From: Methanobacterium sp. UBA375
Lineage (GTDB): Archaea > Methanobacteriota > Methanobacteria > Methanobacteriales > Methanobacteriaceae
Length of the DNA: 64,000 nucleotides
Direction: 5' to 3'
Assembly: GCA_002495625.1 (NCBI GenBank)
Contig: DAGC01000002.1
Coordinates: 49,134-113,133, forward strand
Of the stretch, positions 52,768 through 61,443 are shown one piece after another. A program made the translations under genes and the position numbers. Under the pieces are notes generated by a model, which was given only the letters and a program-made list of their open reading frames with translations, made no database searches and was not told where the DNA came from. How positions within the stretch are numbered: the stretch's first letter is position 1; every line of letters begins with the position of its first letter.

Positions 52768-54030
52768 TTAATTGAAGAAATCTAGAAGTTCTGGGTGGAG
52801 TTGTTCTTTAACACCCAGGTCATCAAGCAGGGGACCGTATGATTCATTTATGATCTTGAATTCAGGTCTGATCATGGCTCTAAATGCGGAGTATCCCATG
52901 ACTTTCCCGTAGTTTTCTGTTATGATGGTCACTATTTTACCAAAGCTTTCTTTGAAGATCTGCTCCCGGTCAGAGAGGGGTATTTTCTCTGCATTTTCCC
53001 TGATCTTGACGAAGTCGATGGCTGAATTGTTTTTAACATCTACACCGTCCAGGAGTATCCTACAGTCCTCCACAGGTAAGAATTTACGGGTTAACCCCCG
53101 GGCGGGTGCTACTCCCATTATCTTACTGGCACCAATGGACATGGCCAGAAATATGGATTCGTATATTTTAAGTAAAAGATCAACACGTGCTTCTTCATCT
53201 TCTGGAATTTCAGTTACTTTCACGAGTTTAGGGAAGGCAATAGGCGGTTTTATAACGGGTATGCTTACTTCTGGTTCTTCCTCAGCAGGTGCTTCAGGTT
53301 CTTTAACTGATATTTCTGATTCATCTGCAGAAATCTCTTCGGATGGTTGTTCTTCTGGAGTTATTCCTGATTCTTCTGGTACAGGTTCAGTGGTTACTTC
53401 TTCAGCTATTGGTGCAGTTACTCCTTCTTCAAGGACTGTTTCTGTTGTTGGTGTTGTAATTTCTTCGATGGGTTCAGCGGTTTCTTCTGTTGGTGTTTCA
53501 ACAGGTTCTTTAACAGGTTCTACTTCAGCTAATTCTTCTTTAACTGGTTTTAGTATTGATTCGGTTACTTCTTCTACAGATTTTACTTCAACAACTTCTT
53601 CAACAGGCTCCGGTTCACTGGCTTCCTCTTCTACTACCTCTTCCATTTCTACCATGGTTAAGTCCTTGGTGAGCTCTACGATTTCCTGGGCAGCCCTTTT
53701 GGAGGAGATCATAACCATCCCCACATTAGCCTTGTTCTCCATTAAAACGATGAAGCGAACGTTTCCCAGGTGTAAAAATAGTGCTTTGCCTTTCTTTGAT
53801 TCTACCAGGACTCTTTCGATTTCTCCGTGGTTTGAAACGTCGATGAGTCTCTTGGATGAGCCGGTTATCACATTGGACATGGGTCCAAAAAGTTCGATAT
53901 CCAGACCCTGTAGCAGATGATGGGATAGTACTTCTCCATTGACATCAACGATGAGGCTTCCATCCACTCCATCTGTTTTGGCCAGTTCACTGGTAATTTT
54001 ATCCAGCTCTATCTTTAAATCTGAATCCAT
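52768..54030 (-). CDS. Roadblock/LC7-domain protein with long acidic linker
   Basis: A 420-residue protein. Residues 1-125 form a roadblock/LC7 domain (TDGVDGSLIVDVNGEVLSHHLL; NVGMVMISSKRAAQEIVEL). Residues 126-260 are Glu/Val/Pro/Thr-rich and probably disordered. Residues 285-420 are a second folded domain with ARGLTRKFLPVEDCRILLDGVDV and SDREQIFKESFGKIVTII. Typical roadblock proteins have about 120 residues and act with small GTPases; no such GTPase is next to it. The second domain is not assigned. Confidence 0.72.
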   Translation of the reverse strand: MDSDLKIELDKITSELAKTDGVDGSLIVDVNGEVLSHHLLQGLDIELFGPMSNVITGSSKRLIDVSNHGEIERVLVESKKGKALFLHLGNVRFIVLMENKANVGMVMISSKRAAQEIVELTKDLTMVEMEEVVEEEASEPEPVEEVVEVKSVEEVTESILKPVKEELAEVEPVKEPVETPTEETAEPIEEITTPTTETVLEEGVTAPIAEEVTTEPVPEESGITPEEQPSEEISADESEISVKEPEAPAEEEPEVSIPVIKPPIAFPKLVKVTEIPEDEEARVDLLLKIYESIFLAMSIGASKIMGVAPARGLTRKFLPVEDCRILLDGVDVKNNSAIDFVKIRENAEKIPLSDREQIFKESFGKIVTIITENYGKVMGYSAFRAMIRPEFKIINESYGPLLDDLGVKEQLHPELLDFFN

Positions 54031-54261
54031 TTAACCACGCATCTTAACTGTGAATAATTATCACATATATTTTTTAACCTAAGTTTAGATTGTTAAATCT
54101 AGGGTGAAAATTTTAAAAAATTTATTGATATTATTTGAAACTACAAATTTAGTATTATATATAAAGATATTTAAAATTAAACCTTACATCAAATTTCATC
54201 CAAAAATTCATACATTAGATTTTTTTAAAAAAAGGAAAAAAAGAGGGGTTAATTTCCGATT

Positions 54262-55713
54262 TTACCGGAGTATCTGCGTCTTGACGAGTTTACCCTCACT
54301 GTCGTGGATGTCCACCTTTAAGGGTGATTCTCCATTTAGCATGTGGGTAGCACATGAAAGACATGGGTCATAAGCCCTTACAATCATTTCTAATTGATTT
54401 TTAAGTCCTTCAGATACTTCTTCACCTTGTATCAGCTGTTTGGCAGTTTCCCGTACTCCGATATCCATGGACAGGTTGTTCTGTCCTGTGGAAACTATGA
54501 GGTTTGCCCGGGTGATGATACCAGCACCATCGGTCTCGTAATCATGGATTAAAATACCACGGGAGGCCTCTATAAGTCCAACTCCTCGTTTGGCCTCCCC
54601 AGACTCTTTAGCCTCAGCAGGAGTCATCAGTGGTTCGGATAATCCCTGTCTAATGTCTGTCCCTGTTAGGGAATCATCTTCCAGTAATTGTACAGACTTT
54701 TCAGCGGCGAACATCAGCTCGATGAGACGGGCATAATGGTACAGCAGGGCGTTCTGTGCAATTCCGAACTTGTCCCTGTATTCACCGAATAGTGCAGATG
54801 CCTTTTCAGTTCCCACACTGTCCACTACATTCAGTCTGGCCAGTGGACCGACCCGGTAGTTTCCTTCTGGGAAACCGATCTGTTTCAGGTAGGGGAACTT
54901 AAGGTAGCTCCAGGGCTGCACCTTCTCTTCGATGTAGTCCAGGTAGTCGCCAGCTGCAAATTCGTACACTGAGTTACCAGTTTTATCTATGATCTTAACT
55001 GGTCCGTCATAGAATTCCAGACTACCATCCTTGGTTATTCCTCCGAAATGGGTTTCCACCGGTCCCAGTAACTCAATTGCCTCGGCATACTGTTCAAATA
55101 AGGGTTTTGCAACGTTCATTCCCTGTTCTATTAGTCCTACGGCTTCTTTAGCTCTGCTTAAAAGTTTCTCTCTTTCCTCAGAGGTTATCCCCTTGGACTG
55201 GCCTCCGGGTATGGCGGTAACCGGGCTGATGGGTTTACCACCCACCACACTGGTTATCTCCTGTCCGATCTTCCTGGTGGCGATGGCCATTTTAGCCAGT
55301 TCCGGGTCTTTTTTGAGTATTCCCACCACGTTCCTAAGGGCGGGATCTGAATCTGGGCCCAGGACCAGGTCTGGTGCTCCCAGGAAGTAGAAGTGCAGGG
55401 CGTGTGAGTGGATGTATTGGCCGAGGAGCATGAGTTCCCTTAAGTTTTTAGCTGTCTGGGGTGGTTCCAGGCCGAATATCTGGTCTGTGGCCTTGGCAGA
55501 TGATAAGTGGTGCGCTGTCTGGCAAATACCACAGATCCTGGGTGTTATACGGGGTGCTTCTTCTACGGCAGCTCCTTCCAGGAACTTTTCAAAACCACGG
55601 ATCTCCATAACATGGAAGTGGGCATCGGTTACATTACCGGCGTCGTCTTCCTGGACGGTGATCTTGGCGTGTCCTTCGATCCTGGTTACCGGGTGTATCT
55701 CTATGGATTTCAT
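54262..55713 (-). CDS. Group 3-type [NiFe] hydrogenase large subunit
   Basis: Nickel-iron active-site subunit. The 483-residue protein has the four ligand cysteines: C61/C64 in RICGIC and C451/C454 in DPCLSC. After H457 a tail of 26 residues follows, which a maturation protease would remove. The length and sequence are of the MvhA/cytoplasmic group 3 kind. Its start overlaps the end of the small-subunit gene (ATGA). Lack of a neighbouring mvhD or F420 subunit leaves the electron acceptor open. Confidence 0.88.
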   Translation of the reverse strand: MKSIEIHPVTRIEGHAKITVQEDDAGNVTDAHFHVMEIRGFEKFLEGAAVEEAPRITPRICGICQTAHHLSSAKATDQIFGLEPPQTAKNLRELMLLGQYIHSHALHFYFLGAPDLVLGPDSDPALRNVVGILKKDPELAKMAIATRKIGQEITSVVGGKPISPVTAIPGGQSKGITSEEREKLLSRAKEAVGLIEQGMNVAKPLFEQYAEAIELLGPVETHFGGITKDGSLEFYDGPVKIIDKTGNSVYEFAAGDYLDYIEEKVQPWSYLKFPYLKQIGFPEGNYRVGPLARLNVVDSVGTEKASALFGEYRDKFGIAQNALLYHYARLIELMFAAEKSVQLLEDDSLTGTDIRQGLSEPLMTPAEAKESGEAKRGVGLIEASRGILIHDYETDGAGIITRANLIVSTGQNNLSMDIGVRETAKQLIQGEEVSEGLKNQLEMIVRAYDPCLSCATHMLNGESPLKVDIHDSEGKLVKTQILR

Positions 55714-56630
55714 CGGACCACCTCCTTTTTAACCAGTTGAGGTATCTTGGAGACCAGTTTATCCTCCATTATCTTACTTCCTATAACGAAACCATAAATC
55801 AGGTGTCCCATATCATACATCTGTTTCTCCACATCCGCCTCAGGCATTTTAGAGAGGTGAGCGATCCTCTTTATCACTCCATTGTAGATGTCGTGACTTG
55901 GCTCCCTTAGGACGTCCAGGGATGGACCTCCACAGCCGTGGCAGGCTACTCCTGCTGCTGTGCATAGTGCACCGCATCTTCCCAGGGTTACTGATCCCAG
56001 GCAGATGTATCCCTGGCTCAGGAAGCATTTTTCTGGGTCGGGATCTCCTTCCACCCTGCGGTGTATCTTATCGAATTCCACGTGTTCCATGCGGCGCTGG
56101 CAATCGGCACAAACACTCTTTTTAGGAACGACAGGTGCTTCATCATGAATTAAGGGTATTAAAATATCTCCCACCAATCTCTCTTTAGGAGGGCATCCTG
56201 GTATATAGCCGTCTACTTCTGTAAAGTCGCTCGCGGCGTGTACAATGGGTAACAATTCTGGAACCACTTCTGATGGTAGTTCAGCCGGTTCTGTACTGGG
56301 ATTATCGGTGTAAGTCCTGGATGTCACCTCTTCTGGGGTGTAGAGATCTGCCATTCCGGTTATTCCACCGTAACAGGCGCAGGTTCCGTAGTTAATCAGT
56401 ATTTTAGACTTGGCCCGTAATTCTTCCAATCTCTCTTTGTTTTCCTGGTTACGGACGGATCCGGATACGATTGCTATATCTACCTCTGGAATTTCCTTGG
56501 CATCCAGTAAAACTGGAGCGTACACTATTTCCGCGTTGTCCAGTAATTCTAATAATTCTTCATGTAAATCTAAGATGGATATTTCACAACCAGCACAGCT
56601 GGCCAGTGTTTCCAGTGCTATGGTTACCAT
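55710..56630 (-). CDS. Group 3-type [NiFe] hydrogenase small subunit
   Basis: Carries iron-sulfur clusters that lead electrons from the large subunit. About 306 residues from the ATG at 56630 (MVTIALETLASCAGCEIS), which overlaps the previous gene as TAATG; an in-frame ATG five codons earlier is unlikely. Proximal-cluster ligands are seen as C12 and C15, YGTCACYGG and PGCPP. The C-terminal half has three further cysteine groups (CADC, SQGYICLG, GRCGALC, CHGCGG), enough for two more clusters. It lacks a Tat signal, so the enzyme is cytoplasmic. Confidence 0.87.
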   Translation of the reverse strand: MVTIALETLASCAGCEISILDLHEELLELLDNAEIVYAPVLLDAKEIPEVDIAIVSGSVRNQENKERLEELRAKSKILINYGTCACYGGITGMADLYTPEEVTSRTYTDNPSTEPAELPSEVVPELLPIVHAASDFTEVDGYIPGCPPKERLVGDILIPLIHDEAPVVPKKSVCADCQRRMEHVEFDKIHRRVEGDPDPEKCFLSQGYICLGSVTLGRCGALCTAAGVACHGCGGPSLDVLREPSHDIYNGVIKRIAHLSKMPEADVEKQMYDMGHLIYGFVIGSKIMEDKLVSKIPQLVKKEVVR

Positions 56631-57184
56631 TATTTCCCACTCCATTTGATGGTCAGTGTTTTAAGGCAGGCGTTGGGTCCTACATGGTCTATGTCCAGTT
56701 TTCCCCGGATATCCATCACTTCTTCCACTGCACCTACCATGTATCCATATAATAGGTAGCAGAGGGGTCCTTTCTGGGGTAGTCCGGTTCTTCGTAGGGT
56801 TTGCCTTACCACGCAGTCCATGAACAACAGTTTTACCTCTGTTTCATCTCCCCTTTCCACGGTGTAGTTGTCCTGACTGGATGGTTTCCACATTTCGAAG
56901 TAGAATTCCTGACCTAAGACTTCGCTTAGTTCTCCCATGGCCTTCTCCAGGTCATCAGTTTTTTCCATGAGCTTACTTGCTTCGTGTCCCATTCTCTTTC
57001 CAGCCTGGTATACGATGGCGTTCGCCCCCCTTCCTGATACCTGTTCCAGGGCGCTGGACATGGATCCCACGAATTTCATCAGTGTGTGTAGGGCTTTTTC
57101 ATAATCATCGATATTTCCTCCAGTTGCGGCTGGAATCAATTCTGGTTTGAAAGTGCCTCTTATTTCTTCTATTTCTCCATTCAT
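56630..57184 (-). CDS. V4R-like protein inside the hydrogenase operon
   Basis: A 184-residue protein between the ferredoxin and small-subunit genes. Blocks VSGRGANAIVYQAGKRMG near 50, LFMDCVVRQTLRRTG and KGPLCYLLYGYMVGAVEEVMD resemble V4R/methanogen-output (MetOD1) ligand-binding domains, including cysteines CVVR, PLCYL and PNACLK. It may sense a small molecule or metal or assist hydrogenase assembly. Overlap with the small-subunit start and a 12-base gap from the ferredoxin place it in the operon. The family assignment is tentative. Confidence 0.6.
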   Translation of the reverse strand: MNGEIEEIRGTFKPELIPAATGGNIDDYEKALHTLMKFVGSMSSALEQVSGRGANAIVYQAGKRMGHEASKLMEKTDDLEKAMGELSEVLGQEFYFEMWKPSSQDNYTVERGDETEVKLLFMDCVVRQTLRRTGLPQKGPLCYLLYGYMVGAVEEVMDIRGKLDIDHVGPNACLKTLTIKWSGK

Positions 57185-57196
57185 CCTTCCATCCCC

Positions 57197-57448
57197 TTAT
57201 ATTATCCTGTTTATGGCGTCCTTCACGCTCCTGTCTATATAGAGCCTTTTAGCCACGTGTATATCCTGGTGTTCCATAGCCTGGGCCGGGCAGATTTCAT
57301 GGCAAGAAAGACAGGCCATACAGTCCTCTACTTTTACTACTTTGGTTTTGTTTTTGGCTTCATCCATTTCGTAGACGTCATTAGGGCAGTCCTCCACGCA
57401 AGAACCGCAGCCCACACATGCGTCTTCGTCTATCACTATTTCTACCAT
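57197..57448 (-). CDS. 2x[4Fe-4S] ferredoxin
   Basis: An 83-residue ferredoxin that heads the hydrogenase operon. Two cluster motifs are present: CVGCGSCVEDCPND near residue 12 and CMACLSCHEICPAQ near 43. The C-terminal 25 residues are an extra charged helix (HVAKRLYIDRSVKDAI). It probably carries electrons between the hydrogenase small subunit and a partner. AGAGGT lies upstream of the ATG (57448). Confidence 0.9.
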   Translation of the reverse strand: MVEIVIDEDACVGCGSCVEDCPNDVYEMDEAKNKTKVVKVEDCMACLSCHEICPAQAMEHQDIHVAKRLYIDRSVKDAINRII

Positions 57449-57753
57449 TTAAAAAACCTCTTTTGGATTTTTTCTATGTTACTTAGTATGGGTAAAGATT
57501 TATTTTATTTAACCAAATCTTAACCAAGTTTTTCTAATGAATGTTTTCTAAAAATGTTACTATGAATAAAGTTCTATCGCCCACTTACTATATAATATTA
57601 TTTGCATAACTTGAGACCGAAATTCCCTGTTTCACAAAAAATCAATTTTCCTAACTTCAAGGTGAGAAACATCCCATTAGAGATGGGTTTAATAATTTGG
57701 AAATTAAATGGTGGGTTTCTCATGAAACTCAATAACTAAAAAAATTAGGGGAT
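57449..57753. other. Gap between the sortase and hydrogenase operons with stem-loops
   Basis: About 305 bases. Arms TGAGAAAC (57663-57670) and GTTTCTCA (57715-57722) can pair around a nested stem CCCAT/ATGGG (57673-57677 and 57683-57687). The structure lies 30-90 bases past the leftward sortase stop, so it may be a transcript 3' structure. The rest is AT-rich and includes the leftward promoter of the ferredoxin gene. No coding frame stands out. Confidence 0.5.
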
Positions 57754-58359
57754 TTAGAAAGAACTGGTGGAGATTAACTTGCAGTGGGTTATGTATGCTG
57801 CTGATTTCGCTCCTGGTGGGTAGCAAGTTACCAGGAGCAGTCTGGCTTCTCCTTCCAGGGCGAATCTTATGGGGTTGGTCTTGTAATCCCACCGGATATC
57901 TTCACCATTGGAGGTAACCTGGTAGGTGTAAACCTTTTTTAAGACAAGGTCTTTAACTATCACCCTGTCTCCTGGTGCCAGTGCATTTATATTTTTAAAT
58001 AGAGCGGAATACGTGGTCCTATGTCCTAAGATACCTGCTTCACCAGGCTGGCCGAATGCAGCGCTCTGGGGATAATGGTAAACTGCGTTGTAGGCATTAA
58101 CCGTATCTGTTCTTATGTAACAGTCCACACCTAATTTGGGTATGACCAGTTTTGCATTGGGTGCTGCTGCAGCAGCGGCATTAGAGGTGAGGGGATTTAG
58201 AACATCTACCGGAGCGCTCATCCTTTCTTTATAGTTTTTTACAGATTGTTGGGCGCTGTTTGCTTCCTGCATCTTATCGAAGATGATGAACATACCACTT
58301 ATAGAAAATAACAGACACCCCACGATTATTACAATTGATAGGACTCGGTACCTACGCAT
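57754..58359 (-). CDS. Sortase-family transpeptidase
   Basis: A 201-residue exported enzyme with one N-terminal membrane anchor (residues 7-27), an Ala-rich linker and a sortase core from residue 68. Catalytic H113 lies in GILGHRTTYSALF and C179 in LLLVTCYPPG. The third residue, an Arg usually about ten positions after the Cys, is not found: the segment reads AKSAAYITHCK. Sortases anchor surface proteins to cell wall; Methanobacteriales have pseudomurein. The gene lies directly after mscS (one base). Confidence 0.82.
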   Translation of the reverse strand: MRRYRVLSIVIIVGCLLFSISGMFIIFDKMQEANSAQQSVKNYKERMSAPVDVLNPLTSNAAAAAAPNAKLVIPKLGVDCYIRTDTVNAYNAVYHYPQSAAFGQPGEAGILGHRTTYSALFKNINALAPGDRVIVKDLVLKKVYTYQVTSNGEDIRWDYKTNPIRFALEGEARLLLVTCYPPGAKSAAYITHCKLISTSSF

Positions 58360-58360
58360 T

Positions 58361-59122
58361 TTACTGCACCAGATATTGTTTTAATTCCCGGGCAAGTTCT
58401 GTCCGATATTTAAGTACACTCCAGGGATCATCGATCCATACATTTACCGTAGCTTTAACTCCCAGTTCCGTTATTTCCTGGATGATTATCTTGGGTTCCG
58501 GAAGTTTCAAAGCCCAGTTGAGACTGGAAATTTTCTCTTCCATGGATTCAATCGCCTTATCCAGGTCTATATCCCGGGGGATGGTGATGGCAAGTTCCAC
58601 CCTTCTTTTTTCTTCGGCGGTGTAGTTCAGGTATATATCTGTTGAGAAGAGGGAGTTGGGTATGTTTATTATTTTATTATCCTGTGTAGTTAGGGTGGTC
58701 ATCCGGAAACCCATCTGGGTGACTGTCCCCACATGGTTTGATACTTCGATGATATCCCCTACTTTGAAACTTTTATGTCCCAGTATGAACATCCCGGAGA
58801 TGAAATTCGATAGGGTATCCCTGGCAGCAAAACCCACAGCGATACCCACGATACCTAAACTTAGGACAAATGCACTTACATCTATACCCAGCTCATGGAG
58901 AACCAGTACAAAGGCGATGAAGATTATAGTATACTTGAAAATTTCCTCTAACACCTGTATGACTGTTAATTCCAGATCAAGGTGTTTTCCTGTTTTTTCT
59001 AGGAAGTAATTGATGATCCTCATGGATACGAACGCCAGGATCAAGATGATGGAAATTCCGATAACATCCACCAGAAGGGGATGGATGGGTATATTTTGGA
59101 AAAGATTTTCTATCAAGGTCAT
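58361..59122 (-). CDS. Small-conductance mechanosensitive channel (MscS family)
   Basis: A 253-residue channel with three membrane segments (about 15-37, 58-78, 84-108). The pore helix has the Gly/Ala pattern SLGIVGIAVGFAARDTLSNFISG, then the cytoplasmic beta domain KVGDIIEV. It opens when membrane tension rises on osmotic downshift. Its start overlaps the end of the RNase Z gene by four bases (ATGA), and the sortase gene follows after one base, so the three are co-transcribed. Confidence 0.92.
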   Translation of the reverse strand: MTLIENLFQNIPIHPLLVDVIGISIILILAFVSMRIINYFLEKTGKHLDLELTVIQVLEEIFKYTIIFIAFVLVLHELGIDVSAFVLSLGIVGIAVGFAARDTLSNFISGMFILGHKSFKVGDIIEVSNHVGTVTQMGFRMTTLTTQDNKIINIPNSLFSTDIYLNYTAEEKRRVELAITIPRDIDLDKAIESMEEKISSLNWALKLPEPKIIIQEITELGVKATVNVWIDDPWSVLKYRTELARELKQYLVQ

Positions 59123-60030
59123 ATCCGTTTCACCTCAAAGGATAGGAAGTCCCTGGCTATTATTAAGTTTTTAAACATATTTAATCCTTCTTTTTCCAAC
59201 TGGTCGGTGTCCTGGTATCTGGTGCTGATATGGGTGAGTATTAAATTATCCACCCCGGCATCCTTCGCTATTTTGGCCGCATCCTGGGCGGTGGAATGAC
59301 AAGTCTCAACCGCCCTCTCTCTAAGGGCTTCCTGGAAGGTGGCTTCATGTATCAGGACATCCACACCACGGGCAAAATCAACCATACTGGTGCATGGCCT
59401 GGTATCTCCAGAATAGACTATCTGCCTTCCTTTCCTCTCATCTCCCAGGACCTGTTCTGGTCTGATAATTTTATCCCCTACTTTCACCGGGTTACCAGCC
59501 TGCAGCCGGCCGAAATCAGGTCCGGGTTTAACTCCCAGTTCCATTGCCTTATCCTTTAAGAATTTTGGTGAGCGTTTTTCCTCTATCTTGTAGGCGAGGT
59601 TGGGGACGTTGTGCTCGGCGGGGGACGAGTAGACTTTGAAGTCTTCTTCATCGAGTATCAGTCCGGGCTCCACCTCATAGGCGTTGATGGTGAAATTTAG
59701 GGAGTAGTATCCCAGATCCACGATGTTCTCCATTAACTGTCCTATGGGTCGTGGTCCGTATATGTGCAGGGGTTTTTCCCTTCCACGGAATGCCATGGAT
59801 TGTATCAGTCCAGGTAATCCCAGGAAATGGTCACCGTGGAGGTGGGTTATGAATATGTGGTTGATCTTCATGGGACTTATCCCGGCCAGGGTCATCTGAC
59901 GCTGGGTACCCTCACCACAGTCCAAGAGGATGATTTCACCAAAAGCTTTCAAAGTTATTGCTGGGTGGCTCCTGTTTTTGGTGGGTAGTGCTGATGAGGT
60001 TCCCAGGAATGTTATCTCCATTAATTTCAC
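59119..60030 (-). CDS. rnz: Ribonuclease Z
   Basis: Endonuclease that cuts the 3' trailer of pre-tRNA. The 303-residue metallo-beta-lactamase protein has TSSALPTKNRSHPA, the zinc motif HLHGDHFLGLPGL, PAEHNVPNLAYK, SGDTRPC and LTHISTRYQ, typical of short-form tRNase Z. It opens the rnz-mscS-sortase transcript. The start at 60030 gives MKLMEITFLGTSS; an ATG three codons later (60021) gives MEITFLGTSS, which may be the true start. Confidence 0.94.
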   Translation of the reverse strand: MKLMEITFLGTSSALPTKNRSHPAITLKAFGEIILLDCGEGTQRQMTLAGISPMKINHIFITHLHGDHFLGLPGLIQSMAFRGREKPLHIYGPRPIGQLMENIVDLGYYSLNFTINAYEVEPGLILDEEDFKVYSSPAEHNVPNLAYKIEEKRSPKFLKDKAMELGVKPGPDFGRLQAGNPVKVGDKIIRPEQVLGDERKGRQIVYSGDTRPCTSMVDFARGVDVLIHEATFQEALRERAVETCHSTAQDAAKIAKDAGVDNLILTHISTRYQDTDQLEKEGLNMFKNLIIARDFLSFEVKRI

Positions 60031-60194
60031 CTATAAATCTAGTTAAACTGGTTTTATTTAAATGTTTTTGCTATCTGAATCGAGGATTAACCAAATTAAT
60101 TTATTATATGTTAAAAAAGAAATATAAAGTGAATTAAATTTACAACTATAAAAACATGCAATTTAAACGTTTACAATCACAAGTGATTAAAAAT

Positions 60195-60253
60195 AAGGAT
60201 CATTGAAATAAAAAAATTAAGGATCATTTGAGATTAAAAAAGGATCATTGAAA
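60195..60253. repeat. Three copies of AAGGATCATT upstream of nadC
   Basis: AAGGATCATTGAAAT (60195-60209), AAGGATCATTTGA (60219-60231) and AAGGATCATTGAAA (60240-60253, first A shared with a run) lie at spacings of 24 and about 21 bases, 60-115 bases before the nadC start. They could be a slippage product or repeated operator sites. No symmetry within the unit beyond GATC. Confidence 0.6.
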
Positions 60254-60310
60254 ATTTAAAAGGGTTCATCGGATGGTGATCATAAATGAATATATCAAAC
60301 AGGTGGTAAG

Positions 60311-61150
60311 ATGAGGAAAGATCTCAAAGATTTAACTCAAATGTTAAATCAGGATATAGGATTTGAGGATATAACCACCAGGGCACTCATAGACGCAGAC
60401 TTACAGATCAAAGCCAGGATAATCTCTAAACAGGAAGGGGTGATCGCCGGTGCGGAGCTGCTTTCCAGTCTCCTGGAAGAGTTCGGCATCGCCACAGGGA
60501 ATATTAAAGCGGATGGTACTCATGTTAAGCCGGATGAGACGATCCTGGATATGGAAGGTGAAGCCAGGACCATTTTAACCATGGAGAGAACCATCTTAAA
60601 CCTTCTCATGAGGATGAGTGGAATAGCCACCGCAACCTCCCAGATGGTACAAAAAGCCAGGGAGAGAAATCCAGATATTAGAGTCGCCGCAACCCGTAAA
60701 ACCACTCCCGGGTTACAGTTCTGGGAGAAGGAAGCCGTACGTGTAGGTGGGGGTGATACTCATCGCTACCGACTGGATGATGCGGTGCTCATCAAGGACA
60801 ACCACCTGGCCCTGGTGGGTGATGTGGAACTCGCCATTCGGAAGGCCAGGCAATACGCCAGTTTCACCAAGAAGATAGAAGTGGAAGTTGAAAACCTGCA
60901 GGACGCCATCAGCGCTGCAGAAGCCGGTGCAGATATTATCATGCTGGATAACATGCCGGTAGACCAGATTGAAAGGGTATTAGGAGTTTTAATAGAAAAT
61001 GGCCTGAGAGATAAAGTGTTGATCGAGATTTCTGGTGGAATAAACCCGGATAATATTGCTGAATACGCAGGAACAGGTGCTGATATAGTTTCTTCCGGAT
61101 ACCTCACCCATTCTGCCGGTGTTCTGGATTTGAGCCTGGAGATCAGATAG
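60311..61150 (+). CDS. nadC: Nicotinate-nucleotide pyrophosphorylase
   Basis: Quinolinate phosphoribosyltransferase of NAD synthesis. The 279-residue protein has DLTTRALI-like DITTRALIDAD, the active-site blocks ATRKTTPGLQFWEKEAVRVGGG, HRYRLDDAVLIKDNHL with the catalytic Lys, VEVENLQDA and SGGINPDNI. AGGTGG precedes the ATG. It is a single gene with its own upstream region. Length is normal. Confidence 0.96.
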   Translation: MRKDLKDLTQMLNQDIGFEDITTRALIDADLQIKARIISKQEGVIAGAELLSSLLEEFGIATGNIKADGTHVKPDETILDMEGEARTILTMERTILNLLMRMSGIATATSQMVQKARERNPDIRVAATRKTTPGLQFWEKEAVRVGGGDTHRYRLDDAVLIKDNHLALVGDVELAIRKARQYASFTKKIEVEVENLQDAISAAEAGADIIMLDNMPVDQIERVLGVLIENGLRDKVLIEISGGINPDNIAEYAGTGADIVSSGYLTHSAGVLDLSLEIR

Positions 61151-61383
61151 GTGTCCTCTACATGTGTGTGGTACGTCATACTGTGGAGTGAATTTTTTTT
61201 AGGAAATTTTTTATTATTTACAGTGTCAGTCTAGGTTTCCTATTTCATGAAATTTTTCCCATGAATTATTAACTTGACATCCAATCTCTGACATAAGAAT
61301 TTTTAATTTTGACTTAAATTATTCGAGGGTCAGGGTTATCTAACCACTGAAATTTTTGTTCATATCTTCATTTTAATGAAACC

Positions 61384-61438
61384 TTTAAATACTTCAAGAA
61401 AGAAACAATTATTAGTGGTAAGAGTTATTAAAGGAGGC
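61384..61438 (+). promoter_or_regulatory. Promoter and ribosome binding site of the putative histone-fold gene
   Basis: TTTAAATA at 61384-61391, preceded by GAAACC-like bases, fits a BRE/TATA box. The ribosome binding site AAGGAGG lies at 61431-61437, six bases before the ATG at 61444. Transcription should start near 61415, leaving a short leader. Confidence 0.6.
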
Positions 61439-61443
61439 ATATT

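Noticed and set aside
52922..53920. A 332-codon open frame on the + strand rich in Ser and Thr
   Set aside because: It is the antisense of the Glu/Pro/Thr-rich linker of the roadblock gene; low-complexity composition keeps it open.
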